Positions 1 through 9,246 of a stretch of DNA of 55,513 nucleotides are shown here, piece by piece. The stretch comes from an uncultured Alphaproteobacteria bacterium. Lineage in GTDB: Bacteria > Pseudomonadota > Alphaproteobacteria > UBA7985. Every line of letters starts with the position of its first letter. The stretch's first letter is position 1. The position numbers and the translations under genes are program-made. The notes below the pieces were generated by a model that was given only the letters and a program-made list of their open reading frames with translations, was not told the DNA's origin and searched no databases. The stretch spans positions 1 through 55,513 of the forward strand of contig CAJQLX010000055.1 in the NCBI GenBank assembly GCA_905479265.1, given 5' to 3'.

Positions 1-1055
1 TAGCGACGAAAGACCGGGTACAGACCGCCCTTGAGCGTCACGCGGACATCCGCACCGGCGCTGGGGGCCGTCATCACCGGGGAGTGCCAGTGCAACTGTT
101 GGCCGTCGTCCAACGCGACCATGAGATCCACAAACGAGCCCATGTAACGATGACTGAGCACGCGAACGTGGGTGCCTTCGTCGCCTTGCAGGGCGAGCGA
201 GAGGTCTTCTGGCCGGATCAGGATATCGATTTCTTCCTGCCCGCCCGGCGGGTCTTGGACCCAGCGCGGCATGACATCGCCAAAGGGGGTTTCGACGGTC
301 ATTTGACCGGGCGCAAAGCACGCACGCAGAAACGAGCCCTCGCCGATGAAACGGGCAACTTCGCGGGAGGCCGGGGTGGCATAGAGGCTTTCCGGCGCAC
401 CGGACTGCTCAACCTTGCCGTTGCCGATCACGGCCACTTCGTCGGCAAAGGCGAAAGCCTCGCCTTGGTCGTGCGTGACAAGCAAGGCCGTCATCTGCTC
501 CGCATCCAGGATTTCTGTCACCGATTGCAGCAGGCGCAGACGGGTTTCCAGATCGAGGCTTGAAAACGGTTCGTCGAGCAACAGAACCCCCGGCTTGGGC
601 GCCAGCGCGCGCGCCAGTGCAACGCGTTGCTGCTGGCCGCCGGAAAGCTCGCCGGGGCGGGTTGTTCGAAGGTCTCGCAGGCCCGTCAGCTCCAACAGCG
701 CATCGATCCGGTGGGTGGCTTCGCGTCCCGAGATCCCTTTGAGGCCATAGCGAATGTTGCGTTCAACCGTCATGTGCGGGAACAGCGCCAAATCCTGAAA
801 GACCAAACCAACACCGCGCCGCTCAGGGTTGATGGTCAGGCCGGGCGCGCTGACTTCGCGCTCGCCGACGTGAATGCTGCCGTTGGCCACATCCATGAAG
901 CCTGCAACGGCACGAAACAGCGTGGTCTTGCCGCTGCCGCTGGCCCCCACCAACGCCAACCGCCCGCCATCCTCTACGCGCAGCGACAGGTTCTCGAGCA
1001 CCGGATGGTTTGGGCTGTAGCCGGTTGAAATGTTGGAGACGACAAGGCTGGGCAT
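1..1055 (-). CDS. ABC transporter ATP-binding protein (FbpC/PotA type), 3' end at window edge
   Basis: Cytoplasmic ATPase subunit of an importer of the ferric-iron/polyamine/sulfate class. Reading leftward from an ATG at 1055, 351 codons stay open. Walker A is GASGSGKTT (residues 37-45), followed by a Q-loop FQDLALFP, the signature LSGGQQQR, Walker B LLLDEP and an H-loop TH. The last ~110 residues look like a TOBE substrate/regulatory domain. The codon after residue 351 begins TA at the first two bases of the window, so it is either Tyr or the stop. The family's usual ~350 residues suggest the gene ends exactly here. No permease or binding protein is visible, so the substrate is unknown. It is divergent from the GMC oxidoreductase gene. 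Confidence 0.9.
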   Translation of the reverse strand, partial: MPSLVVSNISTGYSPNHPVLENLSLRVEDGGRLALVGASGSGKTTLFRAVAGFMDVANGSIHVGEREVSAPGLTINPERRGVGLVFQDLALFPHMTVERNIRYGLKGISGREATHRIDALLELTGLRDLRTTRPGELSGGQQQRVALARALAPKPGVLLLDEPFSSLDLETRLRLLQSVTEILDAEQMTALLVTHDQGEAFAFADEVAVIGNGKVEQSGAPESLYATPASREVARFIGEGSFLRACFAPGQMTVETPFGDVMPRWVQDPPGGQEEIDILIRPEDLSLALQGDEGTHVRVLSHRYMGSFVDLMVALDDGQQLHWHSPVMTAPSAGADVRVTLKGGLYPVFRR

Positions 1056-1197
1056 TCGGGCTCGGGATGGTGAATGGGGTGTTAAGAAGACTGGTTTGGT
1101 ACTCAATAAAGTCTGTTTGCAGAAAACCGCAAGACATGCGCCTGCATTTAAGCCGTGCTAAAGCTGAAATGCAAAGGGTTCGACGGGAGGAATGGGC

Positions 1198-2793
1198 GTG
1201 GAATTTGACTATATCATCGTGGGCGCAGGGTCTGCTGGATGCGTGCTTGCCAACCGCCTTTCGGCTGATCCCTCGACGACGGTCTGCCTGATTGAGGCCG
1301 GCGGAAAGGACCGTAACCCCGCGATTCACTTACCTTTTGGCCTCGCCCTGCTGGGTAAGTTTACCAACCTGTCATGGGGCTATGACACGGCCCCTCAAGC
1401 CCACTTGCACGACCGCCGTTTGTTTTGGCCGCGGGGCAAGGTTATGGGCGGCTCTTCATCGGTGAACGCAATGATATATGCGCGCGGCATGCGCGCAGAT
1501 TATGATGGCTGGGCCGAGCGCGGCGCCGTGGGCTGGGATTACGATTCGGTTTTGCCGTATTTTATGAAGGCCGAAGACAACGTGCGCGGGGCGGATGATG
1601 TGCATGGCGTGGGCGGCCCGCTTCGCGTTTCTGACCCCATCGACCCCAACCCACTGAGTCAGGCTTTTGTGCAAGCCGGCGCAGAAGTGCAAGTGCCGCT
1701 TGTCGATGATTTCAACACCGGCCAAGACGCCGAAGGGATTGGTCTGTACCAGACCACCACGCGCCGTGGCCTGCGCGCTTCAGCCGCACGATCCTATTTG
1801 TCTGATGAGGTGCAAGCCCGCGACAATCTGCACATCATGACAGCGCAACAGGTGCAGCGCATTACCTTTGACGGTCGGCGTGCAACGGGGATTGAGCTGG
1901 CCGATCAAACCGTCACCGCGCGCCGTGAAGTGCTGCTCAGCGCCGGTGCCATCAACAGCCCCCAATTGCTGCTGCTCTCTGGCATTGGTCCGGCGGAGGA
2001 ACTGCGCGCGCAGGGAATCGATGTGGTCCACGATGCGCCGGGTGTGGGCAAGGGGCTTGCTGATCACCTCGATGTCATCGTCCAGCATCGCGCTAAAACC
2101 GGTGTTGGTATGGGCTATAACTACGACATGCCTTTGCGCGGGCTGAACTGGGCCCGGCTGTGGCTGTCCCGACGGGGCGGGACGCTGGCGTCCAACGTTG
2201 CCGAGGCTGGCGGTTTTGTGAAATCAGCGCCGGAGAAGGATATTCCCGACATCCAGTTTCACTTCTTGCCTGCGCGGATTGCAGATCATGGCCGCAAAAT
2301 TGTTTGGGGCTACGGGTTCTGTGTTCACTGCTGCAATCTCTATCCCGAATCCACCGGAGAAATCCGCCTCGCCTCGCCCGATCCGCTGGCCAAGCCTGTG
2401 ATCGACCCGCAATATTTGTCTGATCCGGACGACCGGGATATGGATGTCCTGATGGCGGCGGTGGACTGGGGGCGAAAGTTGATGGGCGCACCGGCCTTCG
2501 ACCGGCACAGGGGCGCGGAACTCTCGCCGGGGCCGCACGTCCAGACCCGGGAACAACTGCGCACTTGGGTGCGTCAGACCGCGGATACAGTTTATCATCC
2601 AACCAGCACGGTAAGGATGGGCGCGGCGGATAATCTCAACGCCCCACTGCTGCCCGACTTGCGGGTCAAAGGGGTAGAAGGGTTGCGGGTTATCGATGCT
2701 TCGGTCATGCCACGCTTGGTTGGTGCCAATACCAATGCCCCGACAATAATGATTGCCGAAAAGGCAGCGGACATGATCCGCGCGACATCATAG
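1198..2793 (+). CDS. GMC-family FAD oxidoreductase (choline/alcohol dehydrogenase-like)
   Basis: FAD-dependent oxidation of a primary alcohol or choline-like substrate; the real substrate is unknown. The N-terminus has the dinucleotide-binding signature GAGSAG followed by EAGG. The GMC signature GKVMGGSSSVNAMIY follows, and the C-terminal active-site segment has HPTSTVRMG (catalytic His near residue 467) and GANTNAPTIMIAEKAA. The length of 531 aa is normal. Start: a Shine-Dalgarno GGGAGG at 1185-1190 lies 1 nt from the ATG at 1192 but 7 nt from the in-frame GTG at 1198, so GTG is preferred. A GST gene follows after 12 nt, suggesting co-transcription in a small detoxification or catabolic operon. 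Confidence 0.9.
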   Translation: MEFDYIIVGAGSAGCVLANRLSADPSTTVCLIEAGGKDRNPAIHLPFGLALLGKFTNLSWGYDTAPQAHLHDRRLFWPRGKVMGGSSSVNAMIYARGMRADYDGWAERGAVGWDYDSVLPYFMKAEDNVRGADDVHGVGGPLRVSDPIDPNPLSQAFVQAGAEVQVPLVDDFNTGQDAEGIGLYQTTTRRGLRASAARSYLSDEVQARDNLHIMTAQQVQRITFDGRRATGIELADQTVTARREVLLSAGAINSPQLLLLSGIGPAEELRAQGIDVVHDAPGVGKGLADHLDVIVQHRAKTGVGMGYNYDMPLRGLNWARLWLSRRGGTLASNVAEAGGFVKSAPEKDIPDIQFHFLPARIADHGRKIVWGYGFCVHCCNLYPESTGEIRLASPDPLAKPVIDPQYLSDPDDRDMDVLMAAVDWGRKLMGAPAFDRHRGAELSPGPHVQTREQLRTWVRQTADTVYHPTSTVRMGAADNLNAPLLPDLRVKGVEGLRVIDASVMPRLVGANTNAPTIMIAEKAADMIRATS

Positions 2794-2805
2794 GAAAAGC
2801 GAACG

Positions 2806-3501
2806 ATGACCACGATCACCACCTACGACATCACGACCGCCGACGGCACGCGTTTCAGCCCGCACGCTTGGCGCACCACGATGGCTCTGGCGCACAAGGG
2901 GCTGAGCCACGACTGTCATAAGATTGGCTTCACCGATATTCCCGGCATCTGTGATGGCGCGCGCAAGATTGTTCCGACGGTGCAGTTTGGTGACGACGTG
3001 CTTTCTGAAAGTTGGGCGATCGCCCTGCATCTCGAAGAAACCGTGCCCGAAGGGCCGAGTTTGTTTGGTGGTGAGAAGGGCAAGGCCCACGCCTTGTTTC
3101 TGAACAACTGGGCGGCCTTTTCCCTGCATCCACTGGTGATCCGCATCATCCTGTTGGACATCTACAACCGTCTGCAAGACAAGGACCGCGAATACTTCCG
3201 CACGTCGCGTGAAAAGCGCTTTAACATGTCCTTGGAAGATTTTGCCGCTGGGGGCGAGGCTGCCAAAGGCCAGCTCAAGAGCGTGCTGACGCCCATGACA
3301 AAGACGCTGGAAACCCAACAATGGCTGGGGGGCCGTGTGCCGTCTTACGCCGATTACATCGTCTTTGGTGCCTTCCAGTGGGTGCGCACCACCTCCACCT
3401 TTGACCTCGCGTCATACGGTGGCGAGCCGGTTCAAGCGTGGCTGGATGCGACTTTAGACCTTTACGATGGCCTGGGTCGCAATGAACCCGCTGCCTCGTG
3501 A
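2806..3501 (+). CDS. glutathione S-transferase family protein (beta-etherase/LigE-like)
   Basis: Soluble GST-fold protein of 231 aa. The N-terminal thioredoxin-like half contains FSPHAWRTTMALAHKGL, the pattern of the LigE/LigF beta-etherase-like branch, and a cis-Pro segment KIVPTVQF. The all-helical C-terminal half covers about residues 90-225. Glutathione-dependent ether cleavage or conjugation is what the family does; the substrate here is not known. It sits 12 nt behind the GMC oxidoreductase and probably shares its transcript. No membrane segment or signal peptide is visible. Confidence 0.85.
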   Translation: MTTITTYDITTADGTRFSPHAWRTTMALAHKGLSHDCHKIGFTDIPGICDGARKIVPTVQFGDDVLSESWAIALHLEETVPEGPSLFGGEKGKAHALFLNNWAAFSLHPLVIRIILLDIYNRLQDKDREYFRTSREKRFNMSLEDFAAGGEAAKGQLKSVLTPMTKTLETQQWLGGRVPSYADYIVFGAFQWVRTTSTFDLASYGGEPVQAWLDATLDLYDGLGRNEPAAS

Positions 3502-3609
3502 AGGATTGGGCGCGTCTAAGGCTCGATTCTTGCCCGGTTTGTGGACTATAGTCGCATATTGCATTTAGCCCCCTCCATTCTGGTCCGAGATAAGGGTTCT
3601 TCCTCAGTC

Positions 3610-4875
3610 ATGGTTAAACACTGGTTCGCCACTCTTGCCCTCTGCGTGCTGGCTTCGGTCGGCTTTTCAACCGCTGGAGCGCAGCAATCGTCTGTTCGCG
3701 TGCTGGCGGTTGTGAATGATGACATCATCACCGATGTTGATCTGGCCTATCGCATCAACTTGGCGATTATGGTCGCCGAAGTACCAAACACCACGGAACG
3801 CCGTTTGGCGCTCGCGCCACAGGTGCTGGACAAGCTGGTCGCCGACAAAATTCGATTGCAGGAAGTTGAACGCCTGCAAATCGATATTCGTCAGAGCTTT
3901 GTCCTCGATGCCTTTGACAGCATCGCCGCGCAAAACAAACTTGATCGCGAAGGGTTTGAAGCGCTGATCCGTCAATCCGGTGTGCCGGCGGAAACCATGC
4001 GAGAGCAAATCGAAGCGCAGATTGCCATCAACGCGATCAGCCAGCGGCAAATCATTCCAGACGTGGAAATCTCGGACAAGGAACTGCTGGCCGAGGTCAA
4101 CCGCATCAACGCGCTGCGGGGTCGGTCCGAGCGGCAGTTGGTCGAAATCTTCCTTCCGTTTGGCCGTCAGTCCCCTGAGGCGCAGGTGCGCCAGCAGGCT
4201 GAACAGATCATTGGGCAGCTGCAGCAGGGCACCGACTTTGGCAAGCTGGCGCAGCAGTATTCCTATGCCGCAACCGCTGGCGTTGGCGGCTCGCGCGGGT
4301 GGGTGCCGGAAGGATCGCTGGAAGACGATCTGGAAGCCGGCTTGGCCGACCTGCGCCCCGGCAACATCACAGAAACACCCATCCGCACGGATGACGGCTA
4401 TTACATCATGGGCATTCTTGCCCGGCGCCCCATCGGTGCAGCGTCTTCGCGCACCATTGCGGCCTTGCGTCAGCTGTTCATGTTCTTGCCCGATGATCTC
4501 AGCAATCCCATCGCGCAACAGCGCTTGGCCCTACTGACCAATATATCCGAGCAAGTGCGCGGTTGCCGTCAGTTTGATGCGGTCATGGCCCAATATGGTG
4601 AAGCGGGTTCGGGCAATTTGGGCGAAATAGACTTGTCGACCTTACCGCCCATCATTTCCGTTACCCTGTCGTCCTTGGAAGTCGGTGAAGTCAGCCCACC
4701 GCTGCCTGCGGACGGGGGCGGTTCGGTCTATATGGTGTGCGGCAAGCGTGTCGAAGTGGATCCCCTGACCGCCGAAGCGGTGCGGGAGCGCTTGACCAAC
4801 GAGCGCATTGAAAAGCTCACACGCCGCTATGATGCGGATTTGCGCCGAAACGCTTACATCGACTACCGGTTCTGA
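3610..4875 (+). CDS. surA: periplasmic chaperone / peptidyl-prolyl isomerase SurA
   Basis: Periplasmic chaperone that helps outer-membrane proteins fold and isomerises prolyl bonds. The ATG at 3610 gives a clean signal peptide (positive MVKHW, hydrophobic core, cleavage after STAGA) and a 421-residue protein. A GTG 69 nt upstream would put a charged stretch before the signal and is rejected. A SurA N-domain (from VLAVVNDDIIT) is followed by a parvulin domain at about residues 170-275 (ERQLVEIFLPF ... GGSRGWVPEGSL) and a degenerate second parvulin domain. rsmA follows after 12 nt. In related genomes lptD precedes it and pdxA lies between surA and rsmA; neither is present here. Confidence 0.92.
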   Translation: MVKHWFATLALCVLASVGFSTAGAQQSSVRVLAVVNDDIITDVDLAYRINLAIMVAEVPNTTERRLALAPQVLDKLVADKIRLQEVERLQIDIRQSFVLDAFDSIAAQNKLDREGFEALIRQSGVPAETMREQIEAQIAINAISQRQIIPDVEISDKELLAEVNRINALRGRSERQLVEIFLPFGRQSPEAQVRQQAEQIIGQLQQGTDFGKLAQQYSYAATAGVGGSRGWVPEGSLEDDLEAGLADLRPGNITETPIRTDDGYYIMGILARRPIGAASSRTIAALRQLFMFLPDDLSNPIAQQRLALLTNISEQVRGCRQFDAVMAQYGEAGSGNLGEIDLSTLPPIISVTLSSLEVGEVSPPLPADGGGSVYMVCGKRVEVDPLTAEAVRERLTNERIEKLTRRYDADLRRNAYIDYRF

Positions 4876-4887
4876 GTTGCCACTGAC

Positions 4888-5751
4888 GTGAAAATCAATG
4901 ATCTGCCACCGCTGCGAACCGTGCTGGAGACCAACAATCTCTCGCCGACAAAGGCTCTGGGGCAGAACTTCCTGCTTGATTTGAACCTGACGGCGCGCAT
5001 CGCTCGGTCGGCTGAACCATTGGACGGCTGTCACGTGATCGAAGTCGGCCCCGGTCCCGGCGGCCTGACACGTGCGCTGCTGCAAACCGATGCGCAAACA
5101 CTTTTGGTGATCGAAAAAGACACGCGCACCGCCCCGATCATGGATCAGCTGGCCCAAACCGACGAGGGGCAGGCCAAGGCGTTTCGTGTTGCTTTCGAAG
5201 ACGCGCTCGCGCTGGATTTACTCGCCGAAGTCAGCGCCCCCCGCGCCATCATTGCGAACCTGCCTTACAACGTCGCAACCCCCTTGCTGGTGGGTTGGTT
5301 GCGTGATTTGTGGCGCGAAGCGGGGGCGTATCGCTCCCTGAGTTTGATGTTTCAGCGCGAAGTGGTGGACCGGATCGTGGCGCAGCCCGGTGACAAGGCC
5401 TATGGCCGGTTGGCGGTGCTAACCTCGCTGACCGTGGCATCTGCGGAACGGCAATTTGATGTGCCGGCACAGGCGTTTACGCCGCCGCCCAAAGTCACCT
5501 CTGCCATCGTCCGGCTGGATGCCCGCACCGACGTGCCCGGGCCGTTGACGCTGTTTTCACAGATTGAGCGGGTGACAGCCGCCGCCTTTGGCCAGCGCCG
5601 TAAAATGCTGCGCCAGTCGCTGAAGTCACTGGTGCCCCAGACCGAGGCCTTTCTCGAAAAGCTTGAGATCCCGCCGACCGCGCGCGCCGAAGAACGCGCG
5701 CCCCACGATTTTCGCAAAATCGCCGAAGCGCTGTCGTCAGCTCTCGATTGA
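4888..5751 (+). CDS. rsmA: 16S rRNA (adenine1518-N6/adenine1519-N6)-dimethyltransferase
   Basis: Uses four S-adenosylmethionines to dimethylate two adjacent adenines in the helix-45 loop of 16S rRNA during 30S maturation. GTG start, 287 aa, normal length. Motifs: GQNFLLD near the N-terminus, SAM-binding EVGPGPGGLT (52-61), and catalytic motif IV NLPYN (124-128). The C-terminal basic domain contains FGQRRKMLRQSLK. It is 12 nt behind surA, an old alphaproteobacterial pairing. Its last 15 nt overlap the 3' end of the convergent gmk gene. Confidence 0.96.
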   Translation: MKINDLPPLRTVLETNNLSPTKALGQNFLLDLNLTARIARSAEPLDGCHVIEVGPGPGGLTRALLQTDAQTLLVIEKDTRTAPIMDQLAQTDEGQAKAFRVAFEDALALDLLAEVSAPRAIIANLPYNVATPLLVGWLRDLWREAGAYRSLSLMFQREVVDRIVAQPGDKAYGRLAVLTSLTVASAERQFDVPAQAFTPPPKVTSAIVRLDARTDVPGPLTLFSQIERVTAAAFGQRRKMLRQSLKSLVPQTEAFLEKLEIPPTARAEERAPHDFRKIAEALSSALD

Positions 5752-6387
5752 GCGGATGTCCGAAACGATCTGATCCAACCCTTGCCAACGCTCTCGGCGC
5801 AGACGCTCTGCTGCGAGAATTGCACGGACTTGGCCCACGCTTTCTTCGATGTTGCTGTTCACGATGATGAAATCATATTCTGCCCAGTGGGAGACCTCGC
5901 CGGGCGCTTTTGACAGGCGATAGGCGACTTGATCGTCGGTTTCGCCGGTCATGGTCTGACGAGACTTGAGCCGGGATTCCAGCGCGGCCAGCGAGGGCGG
6001 CAGCACGAAGACACTGACGAGGTCTTGAGGCATTTTTTGGCGCAGCTGCTGTGTCCCCTGCCAGTCGATGTCGAACAGCACGTCTTGACCCGTGGCCAGC
6101 GCGCCTTCGATCGTTGCCCGAGGGGTGCCGTAGGAGTTTTTGAACACTGTCGCCCATTCCAGCAAGCCGTCGTTATCGACCAGTTCCTGAAACCGAGGTT
6201 CGCTGATGAAATGGTAATGCACGCCATCCTGTTCGCCTTCGCGCGGGGGTCGGGTGGTGGCGGATACGGACAGTTCGAGGTTGTCGTCGCCCTCCAAAAG
6301 GGCTCGGGAAATGGTGGTTTTGCCCGCGCCAGAGGGGGATGAAAGCACCAGCATCAATCCCCGGCGCGCTAGCGTATTATTCGACAT
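5737..6387 (-). CDS. gmk: guanylate kinase
   Basis: Phosphorylates GMP to GDP with ATP, feeding GTP and, indirectly, (p)ppGpp and cyclic-di-GMP pools. The P-loop SSPSGAGKTT starts near residue 16. The GMP-binding segment (SVSATTRPPREGE, HYHFIS, TYGTP-like SYGTP) and the DIDWQG motif are all present. The ATG at 6387 is chosen because AAGGAG lies 10 nt upstream; an upstream ATG at 6414 would add nine residues before a normal Gmk N-terminus. It overlaps the end of yicC by 11 nt (translational coupling) and converges on rsmA with a 15-nt overlap. 216 aa. Confidence 0.95.
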   Translation of the reverse strand: MSNNTLARRGLMLVLSSPSGAGKTTISRALLEGDDNLELSVSATTRPPREGEQDGVHYHFISEPRFQELVDNDGLLEWATVFKNSYGTPRATIEGALATGQDVLFDIDWQGTQQLRQKMPQDLVSVFVLPPSLAALESRLKSRQTMTGETDDQVAYRLSKAPGEVSHWAEYDFIIVNSNIEESVGQVRAILAAERLRRERWQGLDQIVSDIRSIES

Positions 6388-7270
6388 TGGCCACTTGCTC
6401 CTTGAACTGATCAACCGCTGATTTCAGCGCTAAACCGATGTTTGTAAGCTCCATCGAACCGGCTTTGGAGCACAGTGTGTTGGCTTCCCGCATGAATTCC
6501 TGCGCGAGGAAATCCAGCTTTCGTCCCGCAGGTTGGCCAGAGCCCAGCAACGTCCGCGCGCTGAGGATGTGCGCGTGCAAGCGGTCGAGTTCTTCGCGAA
6601 CATCGGCTTTGGTTGCCAGCATGGCGGCTTCTTGGGCCAAGCGGTCTTCGGGGATCACCGTCCCGGCTCTGCTCGCCAAGTCAGCGGCCAGTGTGGAGAG
6701 ACGGTCGGCCATGGCGACGGTTACGGCATCGGCCAGCGGTTCGGCGCTCTTGGTCAAGGCTTCGACCTGATCCATCAGTCCCGACAGGATCGCAAACAGT
6801 TGCGCGCCTTCGGTCAGGCGCGCGCGCTGCAGGCCTTGGGCTGCATCAACAAAAGACGCAAAAACCGCATCATTGAGCGCGCTTTGCTCGTCTTCACTGA
6901 GCGACGTGCTGCGTGTTTCCAGCACCCCGGGCAGCGCCAGTAAGGCCGCAGAATCCGGCTCTCGCCCATCCCGCCGGCGCACCACCCGCGCAAGGCGATC
7001 CAGCGCGTCGTGGTTCACCTGTACCTCGCTTCGTGCGCCCGGCAGGTCCAGTTGCAAACTGGCTGACACCGAACCGCGTGAAATCTGGCTTTGCAGCGCT
7101 TTCTTGAGTGCTGGTTCAAGGCTGTCCATGCGACTGGGCATCCGCCAACGCACGTCGAGCGATTTTCCGTTTACGGACTTCAGCGACCAGCTCCAGGTCG
7201 CTTCGCCGTGGCTGCCATCAACGGCCGCAAAGCCGGTCATGGATTGCAATGGTGGGAGGTCTGCCGTCAT
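6377..7270 (-). CDS. yicC: YicC/YloC-family endoribonuclease
   Basis: Member of the YicC stress-induced family, described as endoribonucleases acting on RNA ends and small RNAs. The signature QSMTGFAAVDG opens the protein, SVNGKSLDVRWRMP follows, and the C-terminal DUF1732 segment has GRKLDFLAQEFMREANTLCSKA. 297 aa, normal. Placed upstream of and overlapping gmk, which is its usual partner in proteobacteria. The mltG end of the classical block is separated from it by an oppositely oriented SDR gene. Confidence 0.93.
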   Translation of the reverse strand: MTADLPPLQSMTGFAAVDGSHGEATWSWSLKSVNGKSLDVRWRMPSRMDSLEPALKKALQSQISRGSVSASLQLDLPGARSEVQVNHDALDRLARVVRRRDGREPDSAALLALPGVLETRSTSLSEDEQSALNDAVFASFVDAAQGLQRARLTEGAQLFAILSGLMDQVEALTKSAEPLADAVTVAMADRLSTLAADLASRAGTVIPEDRLAQEAAMLATKADVREELDRLHAHILSARTLLGSGQPAGRKLDFLAQEFMREANTLCSKAGSMELTNIGLALKSAVDQFKEQVANVE

Positions 7271-7347
7271 GTCGCGTCTATACTCCTGCTGACCGGCAAA
7301 GGGTAGGGCTTACCCATCAAAGCCAGCCGTTACCTAGGAACATAGCC

Positions 7348-8127
7348 ATGAAAAATCCGTCCGTCATTGTCATCACCGGCGCCTCCAGCGGCTTGGGCGA
7401 AGGGCTTGCCGTTGCGTACGCAGCGCCGGGTCGAACGTTGCTGCTCACAGGGCGTAACCAGGCGCGGCTCACAGGTGTGCTTGCGGCGTGTGAAGCCAAG
7501 GGCGCGACAGCAATTCCAGCGCTGATCGATGTTTCGGATCGGGAAGCGATGGATCGGATGCTCACCGATTTTGACCGCGAGAACCCCATCGACCTGCTGA
7601 TCGCCAACGCCGGTATCGGGCATGGGACCGGCAAGTACCTGATGGAACGGCCCGAGCAGACCCATGAGCTTTCCATGATTAACGTTATTGGCGTGTCCAA
7701 TACTGTCATGCCGATCATCAACCGCATGGCCGCGCGTGGGCGAGGGCAGATTGCCCTGATGGCCTCCGTCGCGGGTTTTGCTGCTGTGACGCAATCGCCG
7801 TCCTATGCGGCGACCAAGGCGTACGTGAAGCACTGGGGTGAGGCGCTACACGGGCGACTTAAGCCCTTTGGCGTTGAGGTCACGACGATCTGTCCGGGTT
7901 ACGTCAAAAGCGCCATGACCGATGCCAACCGCTTCAAGATGCCGTTTCTGATGGAAACTGACCGGGCGGTGGATATTATGGTTCGGGGTATGGAAGCGGG
8001 CAAAGCGCGGGTCGCCTTTCCATGGCAAATCACGTGGCCCGTTGGTTTGGCCAGCGTGCTACCGAGCTTTATCGCGACCCGGTTAAACAGCCTAAAGCGC
8101 AAGCCAAAATTGCCGCCTATTGACTGA
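7348..8127 (+). CDS. short-chain dehydrogenase/reductase (SDR)
   Basis: Classical NAD(P)-dependent SDR of 259 aa. Cofactor loop TGASSGLGEG follows the first strand, LIANAG is the NAG-type motif, a Ser lies in LMASVAG, and the catalytic YAATK follows. The ATG at 7348 has TAGGAA about 7 nt upstream and starts directly at the Rossmann fold. The C-terminal hydrophobic stretch (TWPVGLASVLPSFIATRL) resembles SDRs linked to membrane lipid or polysaccharide work, but the substrate cannot be read from sequence. It lies opposite to the fab/mltG-yicC-gmk block and overlaps the mltG 3' end by 11 nt. Confidence 0.88.
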   Translation: MKNPSVIVITGASSGLGEGLAVAYAAPGRTLLLTGRNQARLTGVLAACEAKGATAIPALIDVSDREAMDRMLTDFDRENPIDLLIANAGIGHGTGKYLMERPEQTHELSMINVIGVSNTVMPIINRMAARGRGQIALMASVAGFAAVTQSPSYAATKAYVKHWGEALHGRLKPFGVEVTTICPGYVKSAMTDANRFKMPFLMETDRAVDIMVRGMEAGKARVAFPWQITWPVGLASVLPSFIATRLNSLKRKPKLPPID

Positions 8128-9181
8128 CAGCGCTATCCGCCAAGGGCCGGTGCGCTGGCAGGTTTTCAGTCGGGCGCACGGTCGGTGGATTGGGCATGAA
8201 TCGTCGGAACTCGCAAGCGCGCCACTCTCGCACCTTTTGCTGATGTTCAGCGTAGGTCACCGTAAAGGCGGTTGCGCCGTCACATCCTGCCACAAAGAAA
8301 ATGAAGTTTGTCGCAGCCGGGGAAAGCGCGGCTTTTAGGGCATCAACCCCGGGGTTGGCGATCGGACCGGGCGGGAGGCCGTCGTTGCGATAGGTGTTGT
8401 AGGGGTTGCTGGCATCGTTCAATTCAGACCGCCGCAAGCCCCGTCCCAAACGCCCGGTTCCCTCGGAAAGGTAGTAGACCAACGTTGGGTCAGCTTGCAG
8501 CCGCATGCCCTGACGCAAGCGGTTTGAATACACGCTGGCGACCAAAGGCCGCTCCGAGGCTATGGCGGTCTCTTTCTCAACGATCGAGGCGAGGATGAGC
8601 GCCTCTTGCTTGCTGCCGACCGCGGCAGTGTCCGCCCGCGCGGCCCAAGCGTCGTCTAGAGCCGCAACCATCGCCGCTTTCATGCGGTCCAGCACGTCCT
8701 GTCGCGTATCATTGAGCGCGTAGGAATAGGTGTTGGGCAACAGGGTGCCTTCGGCGGGTATATCGGTAATTTCCTCGGTCAGACCCGGCGCGGAATTGAG
8801 TCGTGCGATGACGTTTTTCACCGTAACGCCCTCAGGGACCGTGACGAAGCGATTGACCGCGCGGCCCTGGGTCAGAATGTCGAGGATTTCTGCTGGGTCT
8901 GACAGGGCCGGAATGACAAACTCGCCCGCTTTAATCGTCGAGGCATCACCGCGCAACCGCGCGAGCAGGGTGATTTGTTCGGCGCTGTTGATGAGATTCG
9001 CTGCTTCAAGGTCGGCGGCAACGTCGCTCAAGCCTGCGCCAGAGGGCACCACAAATGTTGCGTCACGCGTGGCCGTCGCGGGCGGCTGCATCCAATACGC
9101 GCCCAACCCCATGACAGTTGCAACAGCAGCGGCCAAAATCGTACCCATGGTCACCCCAATTTTAAGAATGAATTTGAACAC
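8117..9181 (-). CDS. mltG: endolytic murein transglycosylase MltG (YceG)
   Basis: Inner-membrane enzyme that cuts nascent glycan strands and sets their length during peptidoglycan synthesis. A short cytoplasmic N-terminus is followed by one transmembrane helix (about residues 8-30). A LysM-like N-domain has FVVPSGAGLSDVAADLE, and the YceG domain carries the catalytic Glu202 in ASIVEKET. NPYNTYRNDGLPPGPIANPG is the family hallmark. 354 aa. It lies downstream of fabF, as usual, and converges with the SDR gene by 11 nt. Thr151 and Tyr152 in PNTYSY also fit the family. Confidence 0.94.
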   Translation of the reverse strand: MFKFILKIGVTMGTILAAAVATVMGLGAYWMQPPATATRDATFVVPSGAGLSDVAADLEAANLINSAEQITLLARLRGDASTIKAGEFVIPALSDPAEILDILTQGRAVNRFVTVPEGVTVKNVIARLNSAPGLTEEITDIPAEGTLLPNTYSYALNDTRQDVLDRMKAAMVAALDDAWAARADTAAVGSKQEALILASIVEKETAIASERPLVASVYSNRLRQGMRLQADPTLVYYLSEGTGRLGRGLRRSELNDASNPYNTYRNDGLPPGPIANPGVDALKAALSPAATNFIFFVAGCDGATAFTVTYAEHQQKVREWRACEFRRFMPNPPTVRPTENLPAHRPLADSAVSQ

Positions 9182-9246
9182 GCGAAGAGTGTCCGCTCCT
9201 GAGGGTGTTAAGCAATCCGGGGGCCGAACAGGCTATAAAAAGTGCT

